A DNA stretch of 9,579 nucleotides from Spirochaetia bacterium (GTDB lineage: Bacteria; Spirochaetota; Spirochaetia; Treponematales; Treponemataceae), in NCBI GenBank assembly GCA_900769325.1, contig CAAGGF010000027.1, positions 1 to 9,579 of the forward strand, read 5' to 3'. The notes beneath the pieces are model-generated. The model searched no databases, had not been told where the DNA came from, and saw nothing but the letters and a program-made list of their open reading frames with translations. The translations under genes were made by a program, and so were the position numbers. Position 1 is the first letter of the stretch. Every line of letters starts with the position of its first letter. Shown here piece after piece: positions 1-5,445 of this stretch.

Positions 1-22
1 CCCTCATCAGGCTTCTATTTTG

Positions 23-78
23 GGTTAGATTTTTACTTGATTCACCACTTTTTTTTCGGTTAGATTTAACGTGATTCA
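23..78. repeat. two imperfect direct repeats, probable end of a mobile element
   Basis: Two copies of a 21-22 base motif lie at 23-44 and 58-78. Both begin GGTTAGATTT and end TGATTCA, with a start-to-start spacing of 35 bases. They begin exactly where the histidine kinase frame at 76-618 stops making sense. Repeated transposase-binding motifs near a terminus are known for some insertion sequence families, for example IS21. I infer an element end but see no transposase in the window, so the family is not assigned. Confidence 0.5.
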
Positions 79-618
79 ATGCGCCGTGTCGTGAAGTTCG
101 TTTGAGATTCTCTCACGTTCGGCTTCCTGCGTCTGAATCATCTGGCGGGCAAACGCCTTGCTTTTTCCACGGCTTTTGGATGTAAAGAGATACATTACAA
201 GGAAAATAAAGGTTAAAAGCAGAAGAATAATGATAACGACAATCAGAATTCGATAGGAATGGTAAAGCTGCTCAAGCTGAAACTGGGTGATGTTCTTCTG
301 TAAAATTTCCCACTCACGGACATTTTCCGTAATTTTTTGATTATTATGCTCGTTTATTCCGCTCAGAAGATTATCATAAATCTTTTTTGCTTCGGGGAAA
401 TAATAAATTATTGTGTCAGAAGGCTCGTTTTTTTTAACTTCGAGCAAAAAATCTTCAAGTTTTGTTTGATAATCCTCTTCAACAGAAGATTCACAGGCAA
501 GCCACTTTTCAGTCAGAGATTCCGCATTAATCTGCTCCGCCTGCTTCTGCGATTTGTGGCAAAATCCGTATGAAAAAATCGTCAGCATCAGGACTATAAA
601 ACATACATGTCTTCTCAT
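76..618 (-). pseudogene. NarX/DegS-type sensor histidine kinase, truncated at the His box
   Basis: The 180-residue product starts with a hydrophobic signal-like segment (about residues 5-19). A charged extracytoplasmic region rich in Glu, Lys and Asn follows, then one strong transmembrane helix (about 123-146). The end is the start of a HisKA_3 dimerisation domain, with EAERERISNELHD at 165-177 and the phospho-acceptor His176. Kinases of this family continue for roughly 150-200 more residues with the HATPase domain. Here the frame stops three residues after Asp177, at the repeats of 23-78, so the kinase is almost certainly dead. A TATACT box lies 7 bases upstream of the ATG with no Shine-Dalgarno sequence, suggesting a leaderless transcript. 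Its natural partner could be a NarL-type regulator like the one at 4286-4888, but this is inference. Confidence 0.82.
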
Positions 619-666
619 CTAGGAAAGTATATCATAAATCTTGAAAATCTGCTATAATAATGTATC
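619..666. promoter_or_regulatory. divergent promoter region between kinase and methylase fragments
   Basis: The 48 bases between two opposed start codons hold a TATACT -10 box reading leftward (626-631 on the plus strand) and a TATAAT box reading rightward (653-658). Each lies 7-8 bases from its ATG. No Shine-Dalgarno sequence precedes either gene, so both would give leaderless messages. The -35 elements are weak. Confidence 0.45.
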
Positions 667-1110
667 ATGTTGGCAAAACCGTTTATAAAATGGGTTGGTG
701 GGAAAAGCCAATTACTTGAAGAAATAAGTGAAAAGTATCCTCTGAAAATAGAAAAATACTGTGAACCGTTTGTTGGTGGCGGAGCTGTACTTTTTGATAT
801 TTTAAGCACAAAGCATCCAGAAACTGTTCTGATAAATGACATCAATAAAGAACTGATTAATACCTATTCGCAGATAAAAAATAACTGTGATGGTATGATT
901 GCTCAACTTTTTGAACTACAAACAGTTTATAAATCACATACACTGGAAGAAAACAAAGAATATTTCTACGAAAAACGACGGCGTTATAATGACCTTAAAG
1001 TAAATAGAAATGATGCAGGGTGGATCCTAAAGAAAGTAATTATAAATGACAGACGGAATTTTGAAGTCAGAGAAAGAGAAATGACGAATAAATACAAATG
1101 GATAAAATAA
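667..1110 (+). pseudogene. dam: Dam-type (D12 class) DNA adenine methylase, N-terminal fragment
   Basis: The first 116 or so residues match a Dam/DpnM-type GATC adenine-N6 methylase. They contain the N-terminal KPFIKWVGGKSQLL motif (4-17) and the AdoMet-binding FVGGGAVLF motif (35-43). INDINKELI follows, then the helical region ending YNDLKVNRNDA. A full enzyme has about 270-290 residues. This frame has 147, and the last 30 or so (from about base 1018) do not resemble the family, so the catalytic DPPY motif is missing. The gene was probably cut and joined to unrelated sequence before the downstream toxin-antitoxin module. Together with the DpnI-like tail at 2846-3037 it looks like the debris of a GATC restriction-modification locus. 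A TATAAT box sits 8 bases before the ATG without a Shine-Dalgarno sequence. Confidence 0.85.
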
Positions 1111-1115
1111 AATGC

Positions 1116-1155
1116 TTGCTAAAAATATCAAAATACATTACATTGTCATTACAAT
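1116..1155 (+). promoter_or_regulatory. promoter and possible operator of the RelB-PIN module
   Basis: TTGCTA (1116-1121) and TACATT (1139-1144) are separated by 17 bases, a credible sigma-70 promoter. An inverted repeat ATTGT-catt-ACAAT (1142-1155) overlaps the -10 box and the expected start of transcription. That is the usual place for an operator bound by the antitoxin. The second toxin-antitoxin module has the same TTGCTA-17-TATATT arrangement at 3659-3687. Confidence 0.55.
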
Positions 1156-1184
1156 AAACTTCAAAAAAAAACGGAGGCTTTTGT

Positions 1185-1499
1185 ATGGCGAATACTTTGG
1201 TTCAAATTAGGGTTGATGACAAATTAAAAGATGATGTGAGTGCAATTTTTGACCAGTTAGGGCTTGATTTATCAACGGCAGTCCGTATCTTTTTCAAGCG
1301 TACTGTAGCTGAACAGGGCATTCCTTTTACAATGAAGCTAAATTATGACAGCAAAAGAAGTTATGCCAGAAAGAAAATCCCGCAGGATGTCATGCTCGCA
1401 ATGCAACAAATGGCTGACAGTGCTGAAAAAAATGGAGTTTCGGACTTAAGCCTTGAAGAAATAAATGCAGAAATCCAGTCAGTGCGAAAAGGGGTATAG
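1185..1499 (+). CDS. RelB/DinJ-family antitoxin
   Basis: This 104-residue protein is predicted to neutralise the PIN toxin encoded right behind it and to repress their shared promoter. The N-terminus (about 4-50) has the ribbon-helix-helix DNA-binding pattern of the RelB/DinJ family: a strand VQIRVDDKLKDDV, then LGLDLSTAVRIFFKRTV. GIPF follows at about 46-49, as in DinJ proteins. The C-terminal half is charged and is the expected toxin-wrapping part. A strong GGAGG ribosome site lies about 8 bases before the ATG. The stop codon is one base from the toxin start, so the two are co-transcribed. RelB-family antitoxins usually pair with RelE-fold toxins, though pairing with PIN toxins is also seen. 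Confidence 0.88.
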   Translation: MANTLVQIRVDDKLKDDVSAIFDQLGLDLSTAVRIFFKRTVAEQGIPFTMKLNYDSKRSYARKKIPQDVMLAMQQMADSAEKNGVSDLSLEEINAEIQSVRKGV

Positions 1500-1500
1500 A

Positions 1501-1923
1501 ATGTCAGTCTATGCTGTAATTGATACTAATGTACTAGTATCTGCATTTCTTAAATCGACTTCTGTTCCGAGACTTGTATTAGAGTATGTTTTTGCAGGTG
1601 AAATTATTCCTCTTTTCAACGAGGAAATTGTCTCTGAATATAAAGAAGTCCTAAATAGACCGAAATTCCATTTTCCCAAAGAAGCTATAGATGTTGCAAT
1701 AAACAAAATAAAGGAAATTGGAATTCATTATGATGCAACTGTTGTAAATGAAAAACTTCCAGATCCTAAGGATGTAGTTTTCTATGCTGTAACAATGAAT
1801 GCTAGAAATGAAAAAGATACATATCTCGTTACAGGAAATATAAAACATTTTCCAGAAAAATCGTTCGTTGTGACTCCCCGACAAATGTTGGATATCGTGG
1901 AAGGAATAGAAGATAACGCCTAA
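1501..1923 (+). CDS. PIN-domain toxin, putative ribonuclease (COG1569/TIGR00305 type)
   Basis: The 140-residue protein has the PIN nuclease fold. The acidic metal-binding residues are visible: Asp8 in VIDTNVLVSAF, Glu46 in the segment before the LNRPKF motif, and Asp91 in LPDPKDVVFYA. The closing motif TGNIKHFP (111-118) has Asn in the place where VapC proteins usually have Asp; this is typical of the TIGR00305 subgroup. PIN toxins are Mg-dependent ribonucleases that cut RNA and stop growth; the target here is unknown. I chose the ATG at 1501 because AAGGGG lies 6 bases upstream and it directly follows the antitoxin stop; a longer frame from 1465 would overlap the antitoxin. The stop codon lies inside an attC-like motif. 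Confidence 0.88.
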   Translation: MSVYAVIDTNVLVSAFLKSTSVPRLVLEYVFAGEIIPLFNEEIVSEYKEVLNRPKFHFPKEAIDVAINKIKEIGIHYDATVVNEKLPDPKDVVFYAVTMNARNEKDTYLVTGNIKHFPEKSFVVTPRQMLDIVEGIEDNA

Positions 1924-1942
1924 CAACGCCTCATTGGGCTGG
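1918..1942 (+). other. attC-like start of an integron recombination site (possible remnant)
   Basis: GCCTAAC (1918-1924) fits the R'' consensus RYYYAAC, and the PIN stop codon lies inside it, as is common in gene cassettes. The next bases, CAACGCCTCATTGGGCTGG, resemble the 5' part of large attC sites such as the Vibrio cholerae repeat. No matching GTTRRRY box is found downstream, so the site would be incomplete. The similarity was judged by eye from memory. Confidence 0.3.
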
Positions 1943-1971
1943 TAGCGAAATTTAAAAAATTGGAGAAATGT

Positions 1972-2677
1972 ATGAAAAGACATTTATTAGTAATTGTTGT
2001 TTTCTTCTTAAATATTTTAGTATTTGCACAAAATAAAGGAATTAAAGTTGATTTACAAGTCGGCGAAGAAGATTTATTTATTGAATTTATAGATGATAAA
2101 ACATATACATTTTACTCTCCTTTGGGGAACTTATCCGTACTCTTTAGAAAAAGGTGTCCTTATATTAAAAATCAACGGAACAAAAGTTTTTAATATAGAA
2201 CGATTGAACAATTGAATTTTTCCAAAAGGAAACAGCAGTACTTTTGTTTATGATGAAAATTATAGAGATTTTTATTGTACAGGTGTTTATAAAAATGAAA
2301 ACCTCATCCTTCGTGATTTTAAGAATCCAACACCGGTAGGAAGTGAATGCTTCCTGAATGGAATAAAAGTGATAAAGAATGATAAAAGTAAGTCAAATAT
2401 TATAGCAAAGGAAAATTTAAAAATAAGAAATGCTCCAAATCTCAATGCAGAAACTGATAAGTTTAACTACAGTACGTATTTTTGTCCTGCACCACCAGAA
2501 GTTTCAAGACATCCATTAGGAAAGGCATTTACACCGTATTCAGATTATATTGTTCAGGATAATAGATATTTACCTTTACTACTTGCTGGCTTAGTCGTTT
2601 CTTACGATGCAGTTACTGTTCAAAAAAATACGATAGATGGAATTACTGCTTCTTTTCTGAATATAAAATACAGTTGA
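1972..2677 (+). pseudogene. secreted protein of unknown function, broken by a frameshift and a stop
   Basis: The start at 1972 follows a GGAG site and encodes a clear signal peptide (MKRHLLVIVVFFLNILVFAQ). About 30 residues of a secreted domain follow. Around 2112-2125 the coding sense moves into another frame, which reads WGTYPYSLEKGVLILKING onward. That frame has one in-frame TGA at 2213-2215 and then continues in register to the stop at 2675-2677. The downstream part includes NLKIRNAPNL, which looks like the opening of a bacterial SH3 repeat (ENLRxRxxPN pattern). I do not recognise the family. One base change plus one stop would explain the pieces, so this is either a recent pseudogene or sequencing error in two places. 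The product would have been exported to the periplasm or surface. Confidence 0.65.
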
Positions 2678-2700
2678 TTTTTTATCAATAATAAAACACT

Positions 2701-2737
2701 AAAGACAGTTTCCCTGCAGGAAGCTGCCTTTTTTATG
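2701..2737. terminator. bidirectional Rho-independent terminator
   Basis: CAGTTTCC and GGAAGCTG form a stem with one G-T pair around a short CTGCA loop, extended outside by AAAG and CCTTTTTT. The T run on the plus strand follows directly. On the minus strand the hairpin begins 3-4 bases after the stop codon of the fragment at 2739-2826. It can end transcription of the broken secreted-protein gene from the left and of that fragment from the right. Confidence 0.7.
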
Positions 2738-2738
2738 A

Positions 2739-2826
2739 TTAGTCAGGCAGACGACCTTCGTACATTATGCACATTTCACCGTAAGCCTGGCTCGGATGGC
2801 TTTTAGATACTTTAAATTGTGTAGAA
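2739..2826 (-). pseudogene. 3' end of a lost minus-strand gene
   Basis: In one minus-strand frame, about 29 codons with natural-looking composition end at a TAA (2739-2741). They read ...FKVSKSHPSQAYGEMCIM then YEGRLPD. A terminator hairpin follows immediately, as expected after a real gene. The frame is closed upstream at 2847-2849 after a T-rich stretch, so only the C-terminal tail survives. I do not recognise the family. Short frames can be open by chance; the support is the stop placed right before the terminator. Confidence 0.35.
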
Positions 2827-2845
2827 AGAATAAAATAAAAAAAAC

Positions 2846-3037
2846 TTTACGCTCAATCAAGTTTATAATTTTGAAGAAGAACTAAAACTAAAGCATCCAG
2901 ATAACAATTTTGTAAAAGACAAAATACGGCAGCAGCTCCAATATTTGAGAGACAAAGGTTTTATTGAATTTGTTTCACCTGGTCATTACAGAAAAATATA
3001 TATAAATCTAGAAAAATATGTTATACTGTTTCTATGA
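2846..3037 (+). pseudogene. DpnI-like restriction endonuclease, C-terminal winged-helix fragment
   Basis: Frame 2 from 2846 reads FTLNQVYNFEEELKLKHPDN, then KIRQQLQYLRDKGFIEF and a final GHYRKIY. This matches the C-terminal winged-helix domain of DpnI, whose own sequence has FTLEDMYRFE, KIRQQLQILRDK and GRGKYRKL at the same spacing. In DpnI this domain recognises methylated GATC DNA. No start codon or catalytic domain precedes it; upstream lies unrelated sequence, so the fragment is a relic. Its stop (3035-3037) overlaps the ATG of the membrane protein gene (3034), probably by chance. With the Dam fragment at 667 it suggests a dismantled GATC restriction or methylation locus. Confidence 0.78.
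3022..3033 (+). promoter_or_regulatory. leaderless-type -10 box for the membrane protein
   Basis: TATACT at 3022-3027 is followed by six bases and then the ATG. Transcription from it would start at or next to the start codon. The box lies inside the DpnI-like relic, so the promoter either arose there or came with the membrane gene. Confidence 0.4.
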
Positions 3038-3654
3038 TTTTCCAATTTAATTCTAAGAATTGGGAGAGAGTTATTTTTTTTATCTTAAGCATTCTCTGCG
3101 GTCTTTTAGATTATTTAATCTGCGACTTTGTTGCATGGGTAAATCACCTTCCGCTTTTCTGCGACACTATTTTTATTATGGCATTAAGCTTTCTTGCCGG
3201 CCCCTGGTGGGGTGTGCTTGCAGGCTTTTTCTATCATCTGATTGATTTTGCACTGAACCGAACGCTGGAGATAGGGCATCTTTTTATGCTCTGCCATTTT
3301 CTTGCAGCCCTTACTGCGGGGTATTATAAAAAATGGTTCATAACGCAGACGGACTCAAATGTCCGCCTGTTTATTAAGCTTGTAATTTTAAGCATTGTAA
3401 TGTGCCTTGTAATGAGCGTTTCAGGCGGAATCATCGGCTACATCTTAAGCAATGTCGAAGCCTACAAGGCCGCCAGCAGCCAGACAGATTTTCTTACCTT
3501 CTTATGGGATAACAAATTCCATTCAAAGCTCCTCCTGCAGATTGCCGTCCGCATTCCGGTAAACATTGCCGACCGCTTTATCTGCACCTTCGCCGCCTGG
3601 GGAATATATCTTTTGGCAGGGATTCTGCGGAAAGATGAAAAGGGGGCGTTGTAA
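3034..3654 (+). CDS. integral membrane protein, resembles ECF-transporter S components
   Basis: The 206-residue protein is strongly hydrophobic, with about five or six membrane helices: roughly 11-33, 43-71, 80-97, 110-138 and 163-197. The segment CDTIFIMALSFLAGPWWGVLAGFFYHLI (quoted in parts: CDTIFIMALSF at 43-53, then LAGPWWGVLAGF) follows the pattern of substrate-binding S subunits of energy-coupling factor vitamin transporters. In those, DTI/F precedes a GPxxGxLAG turn. The substrate cannot be read from the sequence, and no EcfA or EcfT genes are nearby, so it may use a shared module or belong to another membrane family. A TATACT box (3022-3027) lies 6 bases before the ATG and there is no Shine-Dalgarno sequence, so translation is probably leaderless. 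Confidence 0.7.
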   Translation: MIFQFNSKNWERVIFFILSILCGLLDYLICDFVAWVNHLPLFCDTIFIMALSFLAGPWWGVLAGFFYHLIDFALNRTLEIGHLFMLCHFLAALTAGYYKKWFITQTDSNVRLFIKLVILSIVMCLVMSVSGGIIGYILSNVEAYKAASSQTDFLTFLWDNKFHSKLLLQIAVRIPVNIADRFICTFAAWGIYLLAGILRKDEKGAL

Positions 3655-3658
3655 AATA

Positions 3659-3687
3659 TTGCTATTTCATTACTTTTGTATTATATT
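3659..3687 (+). promoter_or_regulatory. promoter of the DinJ-YoeB module
   Basis: TTGCTA (3659-3664) and TATATT (3682-3687) are separated by exactly 17 bases. A GGAGG ribosome site follows at about 3696-3700. The -35 hexamer, the spacing and the near-identical -10 hexamer match the promoter of the RelB-PIN module at 1116-1144. It begins 5 bases after the membrane gene stop. Confidence 0.6.
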
Positions 3688-3708
3688 TGAATTCTGGAGG
3701 TTGCAGTT

Positions 3709-3966
3709 ATGAAGACAGCTGTAATTCAGACAAGAGTTGATATAGGTCTCAAACAAGATGTTGATGATTTTTTTGAATCTATCGGGATGGATACGACAAC
3801 AGCAATACGTATTTTTTTGAAACAGGCACTTATTCAGCGTAAAATTCCATTTGAAATCATTCAGGATAATTCTTTTTATTCAGAAAAAAACATGAATGCA
3901 TTGGAACATTCTAAAAATCAAATGGAAAACGGTCAGCATTCAATTCATGAACTTGTAGAGGTTTAG
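3709..3966 (+). CDS. RelB/DinJ-family antitoxin
   Basis: The 85-residue protein is the predicted antidote and autorepressor for the YoeB toxin that follows. Residues 5-50 form the ribbon-helix-helix domain: VIQTRVDIGLKQDVDDFF, GMDTTTAIRIFLKQAL and KIPFE. This matches the antitoxin at 1185 in layout (IRIF/VRIF, QxxIPF) although the two share only moderate identity. The C-terminal part is polar and likely unfolded until it binds the toxin. A strong GGAGG lies 8 bases before the ATG. The toxin start is 3 bases after the stop. YoeB usually has a YefM/Phd-type partner, so this RelB/DinJ-type partner is a non-classical pairing. Confidence 0.9.
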   Translation: MKTAVIQTRVDIGLKQDVDDFFESIGMDTTTAIRIFLKQALIQRKIPFEIIQDNSFYSEKNMNALEHSKNQMENGQHSIHELVEV

Positions 3967-3969
3967 GAA

Positions 3970-4233
3970 ATGCACAAAGACTTTTCAGATGATGCATGGG
4001 CTGATTATACCTACTGGATAATGCAGGATAAAAAGACCTTAAAGAAAATAAATCAACTTCTATCTGATATTGAACGAAATGGAAATGATGGAATTGGACA
4101 TCCAGAACCCTTAAAAGGAAATTTGAGTGGTTATTGGTCAAGAACAATCGATGACAAAAACAGATTAGTCTACAAAATTGAAGATGGACTCATAAAAATA
4201 ATTCAATGTAAAAATCATTATGATGATAAATAG
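3970..4233 (+). CDS. yoeB: YoeB/Txe-family toxin, ribosome-dependent mRNA endonuclease
   Basis: The 87-residue protein aligns along its whole length with E. coli YoeB. It has a W-x-DY-x-YW motif (10-16), KKINQLLSDIER (25-36), HPEPLKGNLSGYWSR (44-58), the RLVY motif at 65-68 and a C-terminal NHYDDK. The residues known to act in YoeB catalysis are all present at the same numbers: Glu46, Arg65, His83 and Tyr84. YoeB binds the ribosomal A site and cuts mRNA after the start codon, halting translation. The gene follows its antitoxin by 3 bases with GAGG 8 bases upstream. Nothing suggests inactivation. No clear terminator is seen in the 52 bases before the convergent response-regulator gene. Confidence 0.93.
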   Translation: MHKDFSDDAWADYTYWIMQDKKTLKKINQLLSDIERNGNDGIGHPEPLKGNLSGYWSRTIDDKNRLVYKIEDGLIKIIQCKNHYDDK

Positions 4234-4285
4234 TAAGTATGTATAAGGGATGAGAAAAAACAAGCATTTTTTTGGTCAGGGCTTT

Positions 4286-4888
4286 TTACAAATACCGGCC
4301 CAGCTCGTAGCGGTTCTTTACGTTGAACTTGTCGAAAATGCGGGAAACATAGTTTTCTACGGTGCGCTTGGAGACGCCCAGTCGTTCGGCAATTATCTCG
4401 TTAGGAAGATGTTCTCCCAGTAAGTCCAGAAGCTCGCGCTCTTTTTTGGTCAGGGTGACAAGGATTCCGCTTACGTACATCATGTCGGAAAGCAAATCTT
4501 TCTGGATGTAGGTTTCGCCGCGGGAAACGGTATGAATTGCTTCCATGATTTCAGCTCTGTCGGCATTTTTTGTAATAAAACCCTTGATTTTGTGCTCCAT
4601 CGTTTTCACAATAAAGCCCACGTTGGAAAATGACGAATACATGAGGCATTTAATTCCGTGCTCAATAAGATAGTCGGCAGCATCAAAGCCGCTTTGGCCT
4701 TCAAGCTTGATATCGACCATAGCAATCATATCTTTTAGTTCTTCTGAAGTTTTTGACTCTATAAAAGGTACAAGTTCCTCCCTTGTCTTGCAGAAGTGGC
4801 TCAGTCTGATATCTGAAGTTTCCGAAAACATACTTTTAAGCCCCAGGCTTATCATTTCGTGGTCGTCTACACTGATTACGCTAATCAT
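4286..4888 (-). CDS. NarL/FixJ-family two-component response regulator
   Basis: The 200-residue protein is a complete NarL-type transcription factor. The receiver domain (about 1-120) has the acidic pair Asp8/Asp9 in SVDDHE, the phospho-acceptor Asp59 in MVDIKLEG, Ser85/Ser86 and the conserved Lys107 in GFITKN. The LuxR-type helix-turn-helix (about 143-200) has LTKKERELLDLL, NEIIAERLGVSKRTVENY and VSRIFDKFNV. A histidine kinase of the NarX type would phosphorylate it, but the only one here (76-618) is broken, so it is an orphan in this window. TAAAAT lies 6 bases before the ATG without a Shine-Dalgarno sequence. Its first 73 bases are nearly repeated at 6595-6667. Confidence 0.92.
   Translation of the reverse strand: MISVISVDDHEMISLGLKSMFSETSDIRLSHFCKTREELVPFIESKTSEELKDMIAMVDIKLEGQSGFDAADYLIEHGIKCLMYSSFSNVGFIVKTMEHKIKGFITKNADRAEIMEAIHTVSRGETYIQKDLLSDMMYVSGILVTLTKKERELLDLLGEHLPNEIIAERLGVSKRTVENYVSRIFDKFNVKNRYELGRYL
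4816..4888. repeat. 73-base direct repeat, left copy (response-regulator start)
   Basis: This stretch matches 6595-6667 at 69 of 73 positions. 4816-4878 is identical to 6595-6657, and the four mismatches lie at 4879-4882. It covers the first 24 codons of the intact response regulator. The copies are in the same orientation and flank about 1.7 kb with three genes. Confidence 0.92.
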
Positions 4889-4927
4889 ATTTTTATTTTA
4901 CTTCATCATCCAGCAAAAATATATAGA

Positions 4928-4956
4928 GAAAACTCACCAAAATAAAGTGAGTTTTC
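4928..4956. terminator. perfect hairpin, possible terminator or insulator
   Basis: GAAAACTCAC (4928-4937) and GTGAGTTTTC (4947-4956) form a perfect 10-base stem around a 9-base A-rich loop. It sits upstream of the response regulator and upstream of the promoter at 5018, between divergent units, without a convincing T run on either strand. It may insulate the two units, or it may be an operator-like palindrome. Confidence 0.4.
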
Positions 4957-5017
4957 ACTGACTACAAGAAAAAAAATTGATTGTATACTTAAATACAGAT
5001 TTGTTACCCGGTAAAAA

Positions 5018-5046
5018 CTGAACTTTCGCCGGAAACCTTTTATATT
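5018..5046 (+). promoter_or_regulatory. promoter of the zinc-ribbon gene and probably the genes after it
   Basis: CTGAAC (5018-5023) and TATATT (5041-5046) are separated by 17 bases. An AAGGAG ribosome site follows shortly before the ATG at 5067. The 36 bases at 5014-5049 match 6516-6550 at about 28 of 35 positions with one gap, so the two promoters are probably related. Confidence 0.55.
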
Positions 5047-5066
5047 ATTGAAAAGGAGCATCAGAT

Positions 5067-5252
5067 ATGACAGACAGCGAAGAAAAACTTATCACCGTCA
5101 CTTGCCCGGACTGCGGCGAAAAGCGCTTTTCATTTAGCTCGAATGCAATTTCTGAGAAAAACGGCATTCAGTTCGTATGCACATTGTGTAGTTCGACAGT
5201 GCAGATAAGCCGCACACACGAAGGTGACCTTTTCGTGCAGTGCTTGATGTAA
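5067..5252 (+). CDS. small zinc-ribbon protein of unknown function
   Basis: This 61-residue cytoplasmic protein has two CxxC pairs, Cys13/Cys16 (TCPDCG) and Cys38/Cys41 (VCTLCS), spaced as in a zinc ribbon. The first pair is followed by a CGEKRFSF strand. Such small ribbons bind nucleic acid or another protein, but the role here cannot be read from the sequence. It has its own promoter (5018-5046) and an AAGGAG site 8-9 bases before the ATG, which supports a real gene despite its size. The hairpin-rich leader of the next gene begins 38 bases after its stop. It lies inside the segment bounded by the 73-base repeats. Confidence 0.65.
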   Translation: MTDSEEKLITVTCPDCGEKRFSFSSNAISEKNGIQFVCTLCSSTVQISRTHEGDLFVQCLM

Positions 5253-5289
5253 AAAAAAAGACTGCCGGCGGGCATAAACGCAAAGGAGT

Positions 5290-5433
5290 GTAAGATAAAA
5301 CCGCTAAAATAGCGCGGCTTTATCTTACCTAAAGTTTGCGTTGCAAACTTATTATTGAAATGCTGTTCCTCATTACATTACGGAACAGCGTAAAAAGTCA
5401 ATCAATTGTTGAAACAATTTTCTTGACTTTTTA
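5290..5433 (+). promoter_or_regulatory. leader with four consecutive hairpins
   Basis: Four stems follow one another without overlap. Stem 1 has 10-base arms at 5290-5299 and 5319-5328 around an inner CGCT/AGCG helix. Stem 2 pairs 5332-5339 with 5343-5350 (8 bases, loop GTT). Stem 3 pairs 5362-5369 with 5382-5389 (8 bases, 12-base loop). Stem 4 pairs 5391-5401 with 5423-5433 (11 bases) and encloses a second AATTGT/ACAATT stem. Stem 4 ends in a T run and stops 1 base before the GGGAG ribosome site of the gene at 5446, so it could act as a terminator or attenuator. I recognise no known riboswitch or RNA family. Confidence 0.6.
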
Positions 5434-5445
5434 TGGGAGTTTTTT

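Noticed and set aside
24..65. GTTAGAT motifs as attC R' boxes
   Set aside because: Both fit GTTRRRY but are in direct orientation with no inverted partner boxes, so they fit the direct repeats better.
1465..1500. longer N-terminus for the PIN toxin
   Set aside because: The extension overlaps the antitoxin coding end, and the ATG at 1501 has its own ribosome site and begins the VIDTN motif at the usual distance.
1651..1983. 110-codon minus-strand frame
   Set aside because: It is antisense to the PIN toxin and rich in Phe, Ser and Tyr, as expected for a shadow of an AT-rich gene.
4234..4285. terminator between YoeB and the response regulator
   Set aside because: Only an A-run and a T-run face each other; no stable GC-containing stem is seen.
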